Source of the DNA: Roseovarius sp. THAF27
GTDB lineage: Bacteria > Pseudomonadota > Alphaproteobacteria > Rhodobacterales > Rhodobacteraceae
NCBI RefSeq assembly: GCF_009363655.1
Contig: NZ_CP045393.1
Coordinates: 3,286,001-3,350,000, forward strand
Direction: 5' to 3'
Length of the DNA stretch: 64,000 nucleotides
The notes beneath the pieces were generated by a model that was not told the DNA's origin, made no database searches, and worked only from the letters and a program-made list of their open reading frames with translations. Positions within the stretch are counted from its first letter, which is position 1. Every line of letters starts with the position of its first letter. The position numbers were made by a program, and so were the translations under genes. Positions 17,935 through 26,677 of the stretch are shown here, in pieces.

Positions 17935-18198
17935 ACCCGAGAGAGGCGGGGAACGATCCATTCTTGGTCCCAATCCCACAAGGGACCACCCGATCGTTGA
18001 ACCTCGCCTGAGAGAGGGTCTCGGCCCGCAAAAACCGCCACGCGGCGCAAGGCCCTCTCTGAGACAGGTTCGGCTGGACCGGGATTTTGCCCGGTCCAGC
18101 CTGTTTTCATACGATCCCGCCCCGGATTCGATCCGGGACATCGTCACATCGGCGAGAGATCCCGGATCACGTCCGGGATGATCCCGCCGACGCCGGGA
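17935..18198 (-). promoter_or_regulatory. Structured rplL-rpoB intergenic region
   Basis: The 326-bp gap has no gene but several strong inverted repeats. Nested arms lie at 17952-17958/17992-17998 and 17966-17971/17982-17987. AGAGAGGG at 18011-18018 pairs with 18053-18060. A perfect 12-bp stem lies at 18072-18083/18090-18101. Two copies of a CCCGGAT-N-ATCCGGG type repeat occur at 18121-18137 and 18161-18177. In E. coli the equivalent gap carries an attenuator and an RNase III site; a similar role here is inference. Confidence 0.6.
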
Positions 18199-18579
18199 TC
18201 ACTTGAGTTCGACTTCGGCGCCAGCTGCTTCCAGCTTGCCCTTGATCTCGTCGGCTTCGTCCTTGGAGACCTGCTCCTTGACGGCTTTGCCACCGGCTTC
18301 GACCAGGTCCTTGGCTTCTTTCAGGCCCAGGCCGGTGATCGCGCGGACTTCCTTGATCACGTTGATCTTGGAGGCACCGGCCGACTTCAGGATGACGTCG
18401 AATTCGGTTTGCTCTTCAGCCGCCTCGCCAGCGTCGCCGCCAGCAGGGCCCGCCATCATGACCGCGCCGCCGGCTGCGGGCTCGATGCCGTACTCGTCTT
18501 TCAGGATGGTTTTCAGTTCTTGTGCTTCGAGAAGCGTCAGACCAACGATCTCTTCAGCAAGTTTTTTCAGATCAGCCAT
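18199..18579 (-). CDS. rplL: 50S ribosomal protein L7/L12
   Basis: The stalk protein that recruits translational GTPases. It has 126 residues: an N-terminal dimerisation helix ([20 protein letters not shown]), an Ala/Gly-rich hinge around 35-55, and the C-terminal domain with [20 protein letters not shown]. Length and sequence are typical. It follows rplJ by 73 bp. Confidence 0.99.
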   Translation of the reverse strand: MADLKKLAEEIVGLTLLEAQELKTILKDEYGIEPAAGGAVMMAGPAGGDAGEAAEEQTEFDVILKSAGASKINVIKEVRAITGLGLKEAKDLVEAGGKAVKEQVSKDEADEIKGKLEAAGAEVELK

Positions 18580-18652
18580 TTTTCAGCTCTTTCCGTTCTA
18601 AGATGTGTTCCAACGTCGGTTTTGCAACCCGATACGCAGGACTTGCAGTTGC

Positions 18653-19171
18653 TTACGCTGCTTCCGCCTTCTCTTCGATGGTCGAAAGGATGCTCGCGAT
18701 GTTGCTTGCAGGTGCGCCGATCGCACCGGCGATGTTCGAAGCGGGTGCGCCAATCATGCCGGCGATGGTGGAGATAAGCTCCTCGCGCGACGGCAGTTTC
18801 GACGTGGCTTCGACACCGGCCCGGTCCAGGGCCGTCTCACCCATTGCACCACCAAGGATTTCAAACTTCTTGTTGTCCTTGGCGAAACCTTCCGCGACCT
18901 TGGCTGCTGCCACGGGGTCTTCGGAAAAGGTGAGCACGGTCATGCCCGAGAGGTAATCCGCAATGCTTGCGCATGGCTTGCCCTCAAGGGCGATCTTTGC
19001 GAGCCTGTTCTTGGCAACGCGAACAGATGCTTCGGCCTCGCGCGCACGGGCGCGCAGGTCTTGCATCTCCGCAACTGTAAGGCCTTCGTAGTGGGCAACC
19101 ACAACGACGCCAGAGCTTTCGAAGATCTGGCCGAGTTCGTCGACCACTTTCTCTTTCTGGGCTCTATCCAC
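18653..19171 (-). CDS. rplJ: 50S ribosomal protein L10
   Basis: The stalk base protein that binds L7/L12 dimers, 172 residues. It starts at GTG 19169-19171, with GGAG seven bases upstream deciding the start; no ATG gives the conserved [11 protein letters not shown]-terminus. Near the C-terminus the L12-binding helix region contains a tandem repeat, IGAPASNIA followed at once by [11 protein letters not shown], suggesting a short internal duplication. It is the first gene of rplJL-rpoBC and is preceded by a structured leader. Confidence 0.98.
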   Translation of the reverse strand: MDRAQKEKVVDELGQIFESSGVVVVAHYEGLTVAEMQDLRARAREAEASVRVAKNRLAKIALEGKPCASIADYLSGMTVLTFSEDPVAAAKVAEGFAKDNKKFEILGGAMGETALDRAGVEATSKLPSREELISTIAGMIGAPASNIAGAIGAPASNIASILSTIEEKAEAA

Positions 19172-19201
19172 AGTTTCACTCCAAATTTGGGGGTGTCCCC
19201 C

Positions 19202-19261
19202 GGCTCAGTACCACCGGGCCACTGAACGACCCGGCAAAGGGTCCGCTAACGGGGCTGAGCC
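19202..19261 (-). promoter_or_regulatory. Ribosomal protein L10 leader (candidate)
   Basis: Upstream of rplJ on the minus strand, GGCTCAG (19261-19255) pairs with CTGAGCC (19208-19202), enclosing a GC-rich inner hairpin built on CCGGG/CCCGG. This position and shape fit the autoregulatory L10(L12) leader, but a covariance-model search is needed. The rest of the gap to 19610, about 350 bp, contains no convincing gene and presumably holds the rplJ promoter and, at its right end, the 5' region of the divergent oxidoreductase gene. Confidence 0.5.
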
Positions 19262-19610
19262 AGTCGGGGCACGCCTTGATACCAAGGAGAACCTCGAGAA
19301 TTCTGGTCTTTCCCGTCTCGGGCAGGATTTATGACCGGCATATCCCGGCCACCCACCGTCTCGGACGAAACACAAATGGCCCGACGAATCGAGCCATACG
19401 CGCAACGCCGGGTGTATGCCGCATGACGGCAAATGCCAAGGGGGAATTTCATCGCCTGCCACAACAAGCGATTACGCGCGGGCCGACGACCGGCCCGACG
19501 CGTGATACTGCGCAGTCTGCCACGACGCCGGTCTTTCCGCAAGTCTGGACCTGCGCGCGCCCCGTGCCTAGCTCTGACCCAGGAGCATTCCCCGAACAGG
19601 AGACCTTCCG

Positions 19611-20339
19611 ATGCACACCCATATCGTCCATGCCCACCCCGAGCCGACCTCCTATAACGGTGCGCTGACCGACACGGCGCAGCAGGCACTGACGCGTTCG
19701 GGCGGCACCGTGTCGATCAGTGACCTCTGTGCGGAAGGCTTCGACCCGGTCGAGCGCGCGGCGCATTACACCGACCGCGCGGATGCCGACGCCTTTGCCG
19801 CGCTCAACGAGCAGCGCAACGCCTGGAAAACCGGCACCGTGCCCGGCGACGTCGCCACCGAAATCAAGCGGCTCGAAAGCGCCGACCTTCTCATCCTTCA
19901 ATTTCCGCTGTGGTGGCATGGTCCCCCGGCCGTCCTGAAAGGCTGGATGGACCGCGTCTTCATGAGCGGCGGACTTTACACCAGCCGGATGCGCTACGAC
20001 GCCGGCTATTTCCGGGACAAGCGCGCGATGGTCTCGGTCACCACCGGCGCGCCCGAAAAGGCTTTCGGCCCCGACAGCCGGGGCGGCGATTTCGACGTGA
20101 TGCTGTGGCCGGTGCAATACTCGCTGCACTACATGGGCTTTACCGTTCTGCCGCCCTTCATTTCCTACGGGGTGCAAGGGCATGGCTACAGCTACGAGGG
20201 TCGCGACAGCCTGGAAGCACGGCTCCGGGACAATCTCGACGCCTGGGGCAAGCGCCTGTCGAACCTCGACAGCGACACACCGCTGCACTTTCCCGGCTGG
20301 GACGACTGGGACGAGGGCGGTGCCGCAGCCCGCGCGTGA
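19611..20339 (+). CDS. NAD(P)H dehydrogenase (quinone)-like flavoprotein
   Basis: A 242-residue flavodoxin-fold oxidoreductase of the NQO/MdaB-like family. The N-terminal FMN/FAD-binding start MHTHIVHAHPEPTSYNGAL and the segment LLILQFPLWWHGPPAVLKGW, followed by DRVFMSGGLY, are characteristic. The expected activity is two-electron reduction of quinones with NAD(P)H. GGAGACC precedes ATG 19611. It is on the opposite strand to, and inserted between, rplA and rplJ, and it shares a bidirectional terminator with rplA. Confidence 0.88.
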   Translation: MHTHIVHAHPEPTSYNGALTDTAQQALTRSGGTVSISDLCAEGFDPVERAAHYTDRADADAFAALNEQRNAWKTGTVPGDVATEIKRLESADLLILQFPLWWHGPPAVLKGWMDRVFMSGGLYTSRMRYDAGYFRDKRAMVSVTTGAPEKAFGPDSRGGDFDVMLWPVQYSLHYMGFTVLPPFISYGVQGHGYSYEGRDSLEARLRDNLDAWGKRLSNLDSDTPLHFPGWDDWDEGGAAARA

Positions 20340-20366
20340 CACGCGCAACGCAACCGGCACAACGAA

Positions 20367-20395
20367 AAAGGCCCCCGCTCATGCCGGGGGCCTTT
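20367..20395. terminator. Bidirectional terminator between oxidoreductase gene and rplA
   Basis: The stem AAAGGCCCCC (20367-20376)/GGGGGCCTTT (20386-20395) has a 9-nt loop, with A-rich and T-containing flanks. It lies 28 nt after the oxidoreductase stop and 23 nt after the rplA stop, so it can serve both convergent genes. Confidence 0.85.
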
Positions 20396-20417
20396 CCAAT
20401 CTTGATGCGGAACCGGC

Positions 20418-21116
20418 TTACTCGGTCACGGCGCTTTCGATCGCGATGCTGACGCCCGGACCCATGGTCGAGCTCAGCGCCACCTTCTTCATGTAAGTGC
20501 CTTTCGCCCCGGCGGGCTTCGCCTTTTGAACGGCGTCGATGAAGGCGCGGACGTTCTCTACCAGCTTGCCCTCGTCGAAGGACGCCTTGCCGATGCCTGC
20601 GTGCACCACGCCGGCCTTTTCGACCTTGAACTGCACTTCACCGCCCTTGGCGGCCTTGACGGCGTCGGCCACGTCCATCGTCACCGTGCCGACCTTGGGG
20701 TTCGGCATCAGGTTGCGCGGGCCCAGCACCTTGCCCAGACGGCCCACGATGGGCATCATGTCCGGGGTCGCGATGCAGCGGTCGAAATTGATCTCGCCGC
20801 CCTGGATGGTTTCCATCAGGTCTTCGGCACCAACGATATCGGCCCCGGCTTCCTGTGCCTCGTCCGCCTTCGCGCCACGGGCGAAGACGGCAACGCGCAC
20901 GTCCTTGCCGGTGCCGTTGGGCAGGCCGACGACGCCACGGACCATCTGGTCGGCGTGACGCGGGTTCACGCCCAGGTTCACGGCAATCTCGACGGTCTCG
21001 TCGAATTTCGCGCTGGCGTGGTTCTTGACCATTGCGACAGCCTCTTCGACGGTCACGTTGTGCTTGTCGGCGAATGCTTCGCGGGCGGCGCGGGTACGTT
21101 TTCCAAGTTTCGCCAT
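20418..21116 (-). CDS. rplA: 50S ribosomal protein L1
   Basis: The L1 stalk protein, 232 residues, also the usual translational repressor of the L11-L1 mRNA. Conserved segments include [36 protein letters not shown] and STMGPGVSI near the C-terminus. The start is one nucleotide after the rplK stop, which implies translational coupling. Confidence 0.99.
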   Translation of the reverse strand: MAKLGKRTRAAREAFADKHNVTVEEAVAMVKNHASAKFDETVEIAVNLGVNPRHADQMVRGVVGLPNGTGKDVRVAVFARGAKADEAQEAGADIVGAEDLMETIQGGEINFDRCIATPDMMPIVGRLGKVLGPRNLMPNPKVGTVTMDVADAVKAAKGGEVQFKVEKAGVVHAGIGKASFDEGKLVENVRAFIDAVQKAKPAGAKGTYMKKVALSSTMGPGVSIAIESAVTE

Positions 21117-21117
21117 C

Positions 21118-21543
21118 TTATTTCACCTCGATGCCCATGGACCGCGCGGAACCGGCGATGATCTTCATCGCGGCTTCGACGTCGGTTGCGTTCAGGTCTT
21201 TCCACTTGGCTTCCGCGATCTCGCGCAGCTGCTTGGGGCTCACCGTGGCGACGCTTTCGCGGCCCGGGGTCTTGGAACCCGATTTCAGCTTGGCAGCCTT
21301 TTTCAGGTAATAGGACGCCGGCGGCGTCTTGATGTCCATTTCAAAGGACTTGTCCTGATAGTAGGTGATCACGGTCGGGCACGGTGCACCGGGCTCCATC
21401 TCCTGCGTCTTGGCGTTGAACGCCTTGCAGAATTCCATGATGTTGATGCCGCGCTGACCCAGGGCCGGACCAACCGGCGGGGACGGGTTCGCTTGTCCGG
21501 CGGGCACCTGAAGCTTCATGGTGCCGGCAAGTTTCTTGGCCAT
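21118..21543 (-). CDS. rplK: 50S ribosomal protein L11
   Basis: A component of the GTPase-associated centre, 141 residues from ATG 21541-21543, with GGAGAAGG just upstream. The N-terminal [18 protein letters not shown], the proline-rich [16 protein letters not shown] and the C-terminal rRNA-binding domain are intact. A six-codon upstream extension is not used in the family. It forms a two-gene unit with rplA. Confidence 0.99.
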   Translation of the reverse strand: MAKKLAGTMKLQVPAGQANPSPPVGPALGQRGINIMEFCKAFNAKTQEMEPGAPCPTVITYYQDKSFEMDIKTPPASYYLKKAAKLKSGSKTPGRESVATVSPKQLREIAEAKWKDLNATDVEAAMKIIAGSARSMGIEVK

Positions 21544-21595
21544 TGGCCTTCTCCTTTTCAAACAGCCTCGGGACGCGTCCCTCGGCCTATGTTGA

Positions 21596-21637
21596 TGTGG
21601 TCAGGTCTGAGCGGTCGCGACCGCCGCGCCTCCCACA
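21596..21637 (-). promoter_or_regulatory. Possible structured rplKA leader
   Basis: About 55 nt upstream of rplK, arms TGTGG (21596-21600) and CCACA (21633-21637) enclose a perfect 14-nt palindrome, GCGGTCGCGACCGC (21611-21624). L1 autoregulates through an rRNA-mimicking leader in many bacteria, so this is a candidate site. The identification is by position only. Confidence 0.35.
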
Positions 21638-21730
21638 TGGAACGCACCCCGGCCCGGTCCGGGCAAAGGTACGAGGGCGCCGCGTACACCCTCCATTGGC
21701 GTTTGGCAAGCCCCCGCCTGGCCTGCGGGC

Positions 21731-23206
21731 CTATTCTTGGCGGCAATACTGCGCGTCCAGAGCGCAAGACTGTTCACGATAGTCGGCCGCCTCTTCCGGC
21801 GCCGTGGCCTTCTTCAACTGCGCCATGTTGCGGCAGCCAAGCGCGACCTCGTTGTTGCACGCGATCACGAAGTACCGCGCCGCCTGCCCCGGATCCGCAG
21901 CAACACCGCGCCCATGCTGGTACGAGTCCCCAAGATTGTTGCAGGCCGTCCAGACCCGTAACTCGCACCCCATCCGATGATAGCCGACCGCCTGCTTCAG
22001 CGCCGCCTCCGTGCCGCGATCAAGCTTGAGCAGGTTGCCCACCACGAGGCATCCCATCCCTTCCGACAGGGCGCAGGCGGCGGTGGCAAAGCGCTCGGCT
22101 TTCACCAGATCACCCATCGCCCGTGACAGCGTTCCAAGGTCGGCGCAGGCCCGCACCCATCCGTCCTTGCAGATGCGTTCGAGGTCTTGCGCAAAGGCCG
22201 CCATCCGCGCCTTGTCCTCTTCGGTGCGCGGTGCGGTCGTGATCGGCGCAAACGCGTGTACGGCGTAATAATGACACGCGCTGAAATCCCCCGCCTCGCA
22301 GGCCTTCTTCATGGCCAGCAGGTTATCCGTTGGCCGCCAGTAGGTCTCGCGGTTGATCTCGTCGCACCCGTAGCGGAACCCGCCGCGACAGGCCCGCACG
22401 TAATACTCTTGGGCGCGCTTCCAGTTCTCATTGACGGCCTGTCCCTCGTCATGGGCCAACCCGGCATTGTAACACCCCACCGGATTGCCAAGCCCACAGG
22501 CTTTCTCGGCATCCCAAAGCGCATAGCGCTGCTTGTTTTCCACCTCGTCCGGAAAGCCGGGGTCGAACACGGCATACTCCTCGGCGCCGGCGTGGCTCTG
22601 GATGTAGGACATCAGCGCACAGGCCCGCGCCGCGTCTTCCTCATCGCACAGCCGGCGCAGCTGGTCGAACCAGATCGCCCGGTCCGGCACCGCCTGCGGC
22701 ACCAGCACATTCAAGCGCGACTGCGATATGCAGGCCGTCACGTTGCCTGTCGCGCACGCCTCCGCCTGCTCGGCGTAAAACGCCTCGTAGGACGTCCCGG
22801 CAAACCCAATCAGGGAAAAGTTCAGGTCCGACAGCAAGGCGCAGGCAAACCCGTCGCCCGCGTCGCATCCTTCCGCCCACAGCGCGTAAACTTCGGGCGC
22901 ATCCGTGCCCTCCCGCACATGCACCAGCGACGCATAGTCGGTGCACGCCTCCTGCCCGCCCGCGTCGCATCCCGCGGAGGCCTCCGCCAGCGCGGCGGCG
23001 TAGTGGCGCTCGTATGTCCCGGACACCATGCCGGCATCATTGTAATGCGGATAGCTGGCCACCAGCGCGGCACAGGCCGCCTCGTCGCCCGACTGGCAGT
23101 CGAAGACCGCCAGTTGCCGCTCCGTCGCGCTCATCCGCGCCTCTGCCGCGTCCGGGCTCCAAAGCAGGGCCGCGAAGGGTATCGACAACAGTCGAAGCGA
23201 AGTCAT
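21731..23206 (-). CDS. Exported cysteine-rich Sel1/HCP-like repeat protein
   Basis: A 491-residue protein with a signal peptide (MTSLRLLSIPFAALLWSPDA, cleavage after AEA). The mature chain consists of about thirteen helical repeats of 35-40 residues, nearly all carrying a C-x7-C pair (for example CQSGDEAAC, CDAGDGFAC, CGLGNPVGC, CNNEVALGC). Paired cysteines in Sel1-like repeats are typical of the Helicobacter cysteine-rich proteins, in which each pair forms a disulfide, so a periplasmic or secreted scaffold is likely. Despite a historical beta-lactamase label for that family, no enzymatic function is claimed here. It sits between nusG and rplK on the same strand but is insulated from nusG by a terminator. 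The start was chosen to expose the signal peptide; GGAG lies upstream. Confidence 0.82.
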   Translation of the reverse strand: MTSLRLLSIPFAALLWSPDAAEARMSATERQLAVFDCQSGDEAACAALVASYPHYNDAGMVSGTYERHYAAALAEASAGCDAGGQEACTDYASLVHVREGTDAPEVYALWAEGCDAGDGFACALLSDLNFSLIGFAGTSYEAFYAEQAEACATGNVTACISQSRLNVLVPQAVPDRAIWFDQLRRLCDEEDAARACALMSYIQSHAGAEEYAVFDPGFPDEVENKQRYALWDAEKACGLGNPVGCYNAGLAHDEGQAVNENWKRAQEYYVRACRGGFRYGCDEINRETYWRPTDNLLAMKKACEAGDFSACHYYAVHAFAPITTAPRTEEDKARMAAFAQDLERICKDGWVRACADLGTLSRAMGDLVKAERFATAACALSEGMGCLVVGNLLKLDRGTEAALKQAVGYHRMGCELRVWTACNNLGDSYQHGRGVAADPGQAARYFVIACNNEVALGCRNMAQLKKATAPEEAADYREQSCALDAQYCRQE

Positions 23207-23257
23207 GCAGGTGTCTCCGGGCAGGTCAGAACCGCGTCCAGTCTCCCCCAACGAAAA

Positions 23258-23280
23258 CGGCCGCGCAATATGCACGGCCG
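23258..23280 (-). terminator. nusG terminator
   Basis: A 9-bp stem (CGGCCGTGC/GCGCGGCCG on the minus strand, one G-U pair) with a 5-nt loop, followed by TTTTCGTT. It lies 30 nt after the nusG stop and closes the secE-nusG unit before the Cys-rich repeat gene. Confidence 0.8.
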
Positions 23281-23309
23281 CAAAATCGTCTGTCCGGTCA
23301 GGGCCCGCA

Positions 23310-23843
23310 TCAGCCCTGCTTGGTCACCTGGGTGAATTCCAGCTCCACCGGCGTCTCGCGGCCGAAGATCGACACCGTCACCTTCAGGCGCTGGTTGTCG
23401 TCGTCCACTTCCTCGACCATGCCATCGAAATCCTCGAACGGGCCGTCGTTGACCTTGACCTTTTCGCCGACCTCGAAGCTGACCAGCAGTTTCGGCGCAT
23501 CCTCGCCCTCCTGCACGCGGTTCAGGATCTGGTTCACCTCGGCATCGCGCATCGGCATCGGACGCCCCTGCGGCCCCAGGAACCCGGTGACGCGGTTGAT
23601 CGAGTTGATCAGGTGATAGCCCTGGTCCGACATTTCCATGTGCACCAGCACGTAACCGGGCATGAAGCGCCGCTCGGCGGTGACCTTCTTGCCCCGGCGC
23701 ACCTCGATGACCTCTTCGGTCGGCACCAGAACCTCGTCGATATCTTCCTCAAGGCCCTGTTCGGCCACGGATTGCCGGATCTGCTCTGCGATCTTCTTCT
23801 CGAAATTGGAAAGAACGCTGACCGAATACCACCGTTTCGCCAT
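23310..23843 (-). CDS. nusG: Transcription termination/antitermination protein NusG
   Basis: A 177-residue NusG. The N-terminal NGN domain starts [20 protein letters not shown] and contains [14 protein letters not shown] and [14 protein letters not shown]. The C-terminal KOW domain has [20 protein letters not shown]. It binds RNA polymerase and couples it to Rho or the ribosome. Four upstream codons in frame are outside the family start. It is downstream of secE. Confidence 0.98.
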   Translation of the reverse strand: MAKRWYSVSVLSNFEKKIAEQIRQSVAEQGLEEDIDEVLVPTEEVIEVRRGKKVTAERRFMPGYVLVHMEMSDQGYHLINSINRVTGFLGPQGRPMPMRDAEVNQILNRVQEGEDAPKLLVSFEVGEKVKVNDGPFEDFDGMVEEVDDDNQRLKVTVSIFGRETPVELEFTQVTKQG

Positions 23844-23919
23844 GCTGAGCACCATCCCTCTTTGCCCGGGCCCTGCCCGTGAAATTCATGTTCCGCAGGG
23901 CTTTTGCAGCCCAAAACAC

Positions 23920-23971
23920 CTTCCAGAAACAAATCAGCGCGCGGGCTCGAATCGCCGCGCGCTGCTGGAAG
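23920..23971. other. Strong hairpin in the secE-nusG gap
   Basis: A 9-bp perfect stem AGCGCGCGG (23936-23944)/CCGCGCGCT (23955-23963) is framed by an outer pair CTTCCAG (23920-23926)/CTGGAAG (23965-23971). On the minus strand it is followed by GATTTGTTTC, so it might attenuate between secE and nusG. The 191-bp gap has no gene. Confidence 0.5.
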
Positions 23972-24034
23972 TGTCGGGTCACCTACCGCCCTTTGCCCTT
24001 GATTTCAAGGCTCAAGGGGCAAAATTTGCAACCC

Positions 24035-24232
24035 TTAGCCGAAGAGGCCAAGCAAGCCTTCCAGGCCGCTGCGGATCGCAAGGTCGACCAGCGCAAAGAA
24101 AACCGCCGTCAGTGCCGCCATGATGAACACCATGACCGTGGTCAGCAGAACCTCGCGCCGGGTCGGCCAGACAACCTTGGCAATTTCCGCGCGGACCTGC
24201 TGAATGAACTGAAGCGGGTTTGTAACAGCCAT
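24035..24232 (-). CDS. secE: Protein translocase subunit SecE
   Basis: A small SecYEG subunit of 65 residues from ATG 24230-24232 (MAVTNPLQFIQQVRAEIAKV). The conserved cytoplasmic helix VRAEIAKVVWPTRREVL is followed by one transmembrane segment. The open frame extends 27 codons upstream, but that part is not SecE-like. It lies in the expected position upstream of nusG. Confidence 0.97.
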   Translation of the reverse strand: MAVTNPLQFIQQVRAEIAKVVWPTRREVLLTTVMVFIMAALTAVFFALVDLAIRSGLEGLLGLFG

Positions 24233-24361
24233 GGGTGCGACACTCTCGTGGTTTGAACCTGTCCGCGGCACATACGCCGCGAAATAAAGGAATTCAAGGG
24301 CCGAGGCAGCCACGGGCGATTTCGGTCGGCCTCATGTGGCGCGGGTTCCTCAAGCGGCGCG

Positions 24362-25222
24362 TCAGGTCTCGCGCGCCTCGGCGGCCAGCCGGTCGAACGG
24401 ATCGGGCTTTTCCGCGTCGGCGGTCGCGCTGGCCGAAAAATCCGGCAACGCCAGCCGGTCGGCCCACGCCTCCGGCAAGCGGTCCAACACCCGATCAAAC
24501 CGTTCGGCGAACCGATCGGCGCGTTGGCGGATCCTCTCGGCCAGTTCCGGCTTGCGGGCGTGCAGGCGCTGCCATGCCCCGCCCAGGATCTCACCCCACC
24601 GATCGGGCCCCAACGTCAGATAGGCAATCAGCACCAGCCAGACCAGCAGCAACGCCACCAGCGGCACCATCAGAGGACGATAGAGCACCAGACCCGCCAC
24701 GACGGCCCAGGCGACATGCTTGCGCGTCGGGCGATACGAACGCAGCCACCGGGGCAAGCGCAGCCTTCGGTGTATGGGACCCGAAGCCGTGGGGGCACCG
24801 CCCGCGTTCTTGGCGGATCGCGCCGTCATGCGACACATCTGCGGCATCCGCAGCCGCGGCAGGCTCAGCGCGGGAAGGCGCGGCCTCGCCCGACCGGCCC
24901 CGGTCGGCCGGGCCGTCGGCGCCCGTTCCGCCTTCAGGATCTGTGCAATGGATTGCTGGGCACTCTGCTTGCGGTCCTCCGGCGATACCGGGTCGTAGGT
25001 CAGCACCTCTTCCTGCGGCGCGATCTGCGGCAGGCGCTCTGGGATGGTCCGGCGCTTTTCCTCCAGCAGAAGTTGCCGGACAAGCTCGTCGGCATCGCTT
25101 TCGACGGTCTGGCCTTCGGTCATCTGGTCGGCAGGCGTCCCCGTCAGTTCTTCGCTACGGATGTAGAGATCGTTCCGAAGCGCCGGACGGCGCATATCTG
25201 TCATGGTCATGGCAGCACTCAT
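24362..25222 (-). CDS. Conserved membrane protein of unknown function
   Basis: A 286-residue protein not recognised as a named family. Residues 1-160 are charged, Pro/Arg-rich and probably disordered. Two hydrophobic segments at about 169-182 and 185-205 form a membrane hairpin, followed by an amphipathic Arg/Glu-rich helix (HARKPELAERIRQRADRFAE). A topology with both tails in the cytoplasm is likely. GGAACC precedes ATG 25220-25222; other in-frame methionines follow within ten codons. It lies between the response regulator gene and secE, where the ancestral gene order has nothing. The 275-bp gap to its right holds a 10-bp hairpin at 25335-25360 and no gene. Confidence 0.7.
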   Translation of the reverse strand: MSAAMTMTDMRRPALRNDLYIRSEELTGTPADQMTEGQTVESDADELVRQLLLEEKRRTIPERLPQIAPQEEVLTYDPVSPEDRKQSAQQSIAQILKAERAPTARPTGAGRARPRLPALSLPRLRMPQMCRMTARSAKNAGGAPTASGPIHRRLRLPRWLRSYRPTRKHVAWAVVAGLVLYRPLMVPLVALLLVWLVLIAYLTLGPDRWGEILGGAWQRLHARKPELAERIRQRADRFAERFDRVLDRLPEAWADRLALPDFSASATADAEKPDPFDRLAAEARET

Positions 25223-25497
25223 TCACGGTTCCACGCCCCCACGCGGTGATCGGCCTGGCGTCCCCTTGCAGGGCGCCAAGCGCGATTCATGGTGATGCTA
25301 AGGCTGGAATGTGGCCAAATCATGGCAGTGCTCGGGCAAGGGCATGTCCCTGCCCTTGCCGATCTCGATACCGGGCAGCGGACTGGCTTGCGCGCGCCGA
25401 GCGTGCCCCGACCAGGGCGCGCAGCCCGCCAGCCAATACTCGGCCGTCCCGGCGCGCAGCGCGCGCACCTGCGACGACCTTCATCCTTGCCGGGGCT

Positions 25498-26499
25498 TCA
25501 CTCCGATTTCGCCTTGGACGGCCTGCTGTTCCTGAAAATCCTGTCCTGTACCGATGCGATCGGCGGCAGGAGCGTGTCGGTATTTCCTCCCAGGTTTCCG
25601 ACGAACCGCCGGATCAGGCTGATCGCGATGTCCGACGACAGCATCCGCTTCTGCGACAGGGCCGAAACCTTCAGTTCAAGGTCCCCCGGCGCCAGAATCC
25701 GGTGCCCGGCCAGATACGCGCGGAAAGCGTCGCGCACGCGCGCCTGCAGCAGGTTCGGCACGATATGGTTCCGTACAACCACCAGGCAGATGAACTTGCC
25801 ATAGCCGACATAGGACATCGTCGCGCCGCTCGCCGGCAAGGTCTTTCCGATGATGTGCGCCACAGCCTCGATGACTTCCAGGAATTCCCCCTGATCCAGG
25901 CGTCCATCCAGAGCGTCGACACCTTCGATCTCCACCGACAGCAGGGTCAGGGCATAGGTGCCTTCGTTGAGGCGCAGCAGCCGGTTCTCCAGCTGGAAAT
26001 AGTCGCGCATGTTGGGCACGTCGGAATAGGTGATCCGCATCGAAGGATCGAACCCTCGTGTTTCCGGGGCGCTTGTCAGCAGCGTCTTCAGCGCAAGCCG
26101 GCTTTCCGCGTCGCTCTTGACGGTCTCGACCAGCAGCATCGCGACCTGGATACGCACGCGCAGGTCGATTTGCTCGATCGGCTTGGGCATATAGTCGGTG
26201 GCACCCGCCTCGAACGCCTCGTTCATGTGCAGCTTGGCCGCCGCCGACGTGATCATGATGATCGGCGCGATCCGGTATTGCGGCATTTCGCGGATCTTCG
26301 AGCACAGCTGGATCCCGTCCATGCCTTCCATCTTGATGTCCAGAAGGAAACAATCGAACGGGTGAGCCTGTGCCGCGATGATCTCCATCGCCTCTTCTCC
26401 AGACGTCGCCGTCGTGACGTCGTTGAACCCCATTTCGCCGAGGTGTTCAAGAAGCAGCGCCACGATGATTTCTTCATCGTCCACGACCATGATTCTCAT
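25498..26499 (-). CDS. Response regulator with receiver and degenerate GGDEF-like output domain
   Basis: A 333-residue protein. The receiver domain (1-120) has the acidic pair DDEE at 7-10, phosphoacceptor Asp54 in FLLDIKMEG, Thr84 and Lys106 in MPKPIE. A helical linker follows, then a C-terminal domain (about 178-270) whose outline matches a diguanylate cyclase: YALTLLSVEIEGVDALDGRL in place of the DIDxFKxxND block, and VGYGKF at 231-236 in place of GGDEF. Catalytic and metal-binding residues are therefore missing. ATG 26497-26499 is preceded by GAAGGG at good spacing; an upstream ATG four codons earlier also exists. No histidine kinase is adjacent. Confidence 0.8.
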   Translation of the reverse strand: MRIMVVDDEEIIVALLLEHLGEMGFNDVTTATSGEEAMEIIAAQAHPFDCFLLDIKMEGMDGIQLCSKIREMPQYRIAPIIMITSAAAKLHMNEAFEAGATDYMPKPIEQIDLRVRIQVAMLLVETVKSDAESRLALKTLLTSAPETRGFDPSMRITYSDVPNMRDYFQLENRLLRLNEGTYALTLLSVEIEGVDALDGRLDQGEFLEVIEAVAHIIGKTLPASGATMSYVGYGKFICLVVVRNHIVPNLLQARVRDAFRAYLAGHRILAPGDLELKVSALSQKRMLSSDIAISLIRRFVGNLGGNTDTLLPPIASVQDRIFRNSRPSKAKSE

Positions 26500-26677
26500 G
26501 GGTAACATCCCTTCATTCGCATTCGTTCGCCTGTCAGAATACAATTAGAGGGAGAATGCGGTAACATTGCGACGGCCCAAGGTTAATTTCGTGAAAGGCA
26601 AAAATCCGCCACATCGAACCGCAGGCGCGCCGGGACGGTGGTGCGCCGCGGCAAATGCGTTTGAAATCAGGAGGTTT

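Noticed and set aside
21731..23206. Beta-lactamase annotation for the Cys-rich repeat protein
   Set aside because: The label is historical for Helicobacter HCP proteins. No beta-lactamase active-site motif is visible here.
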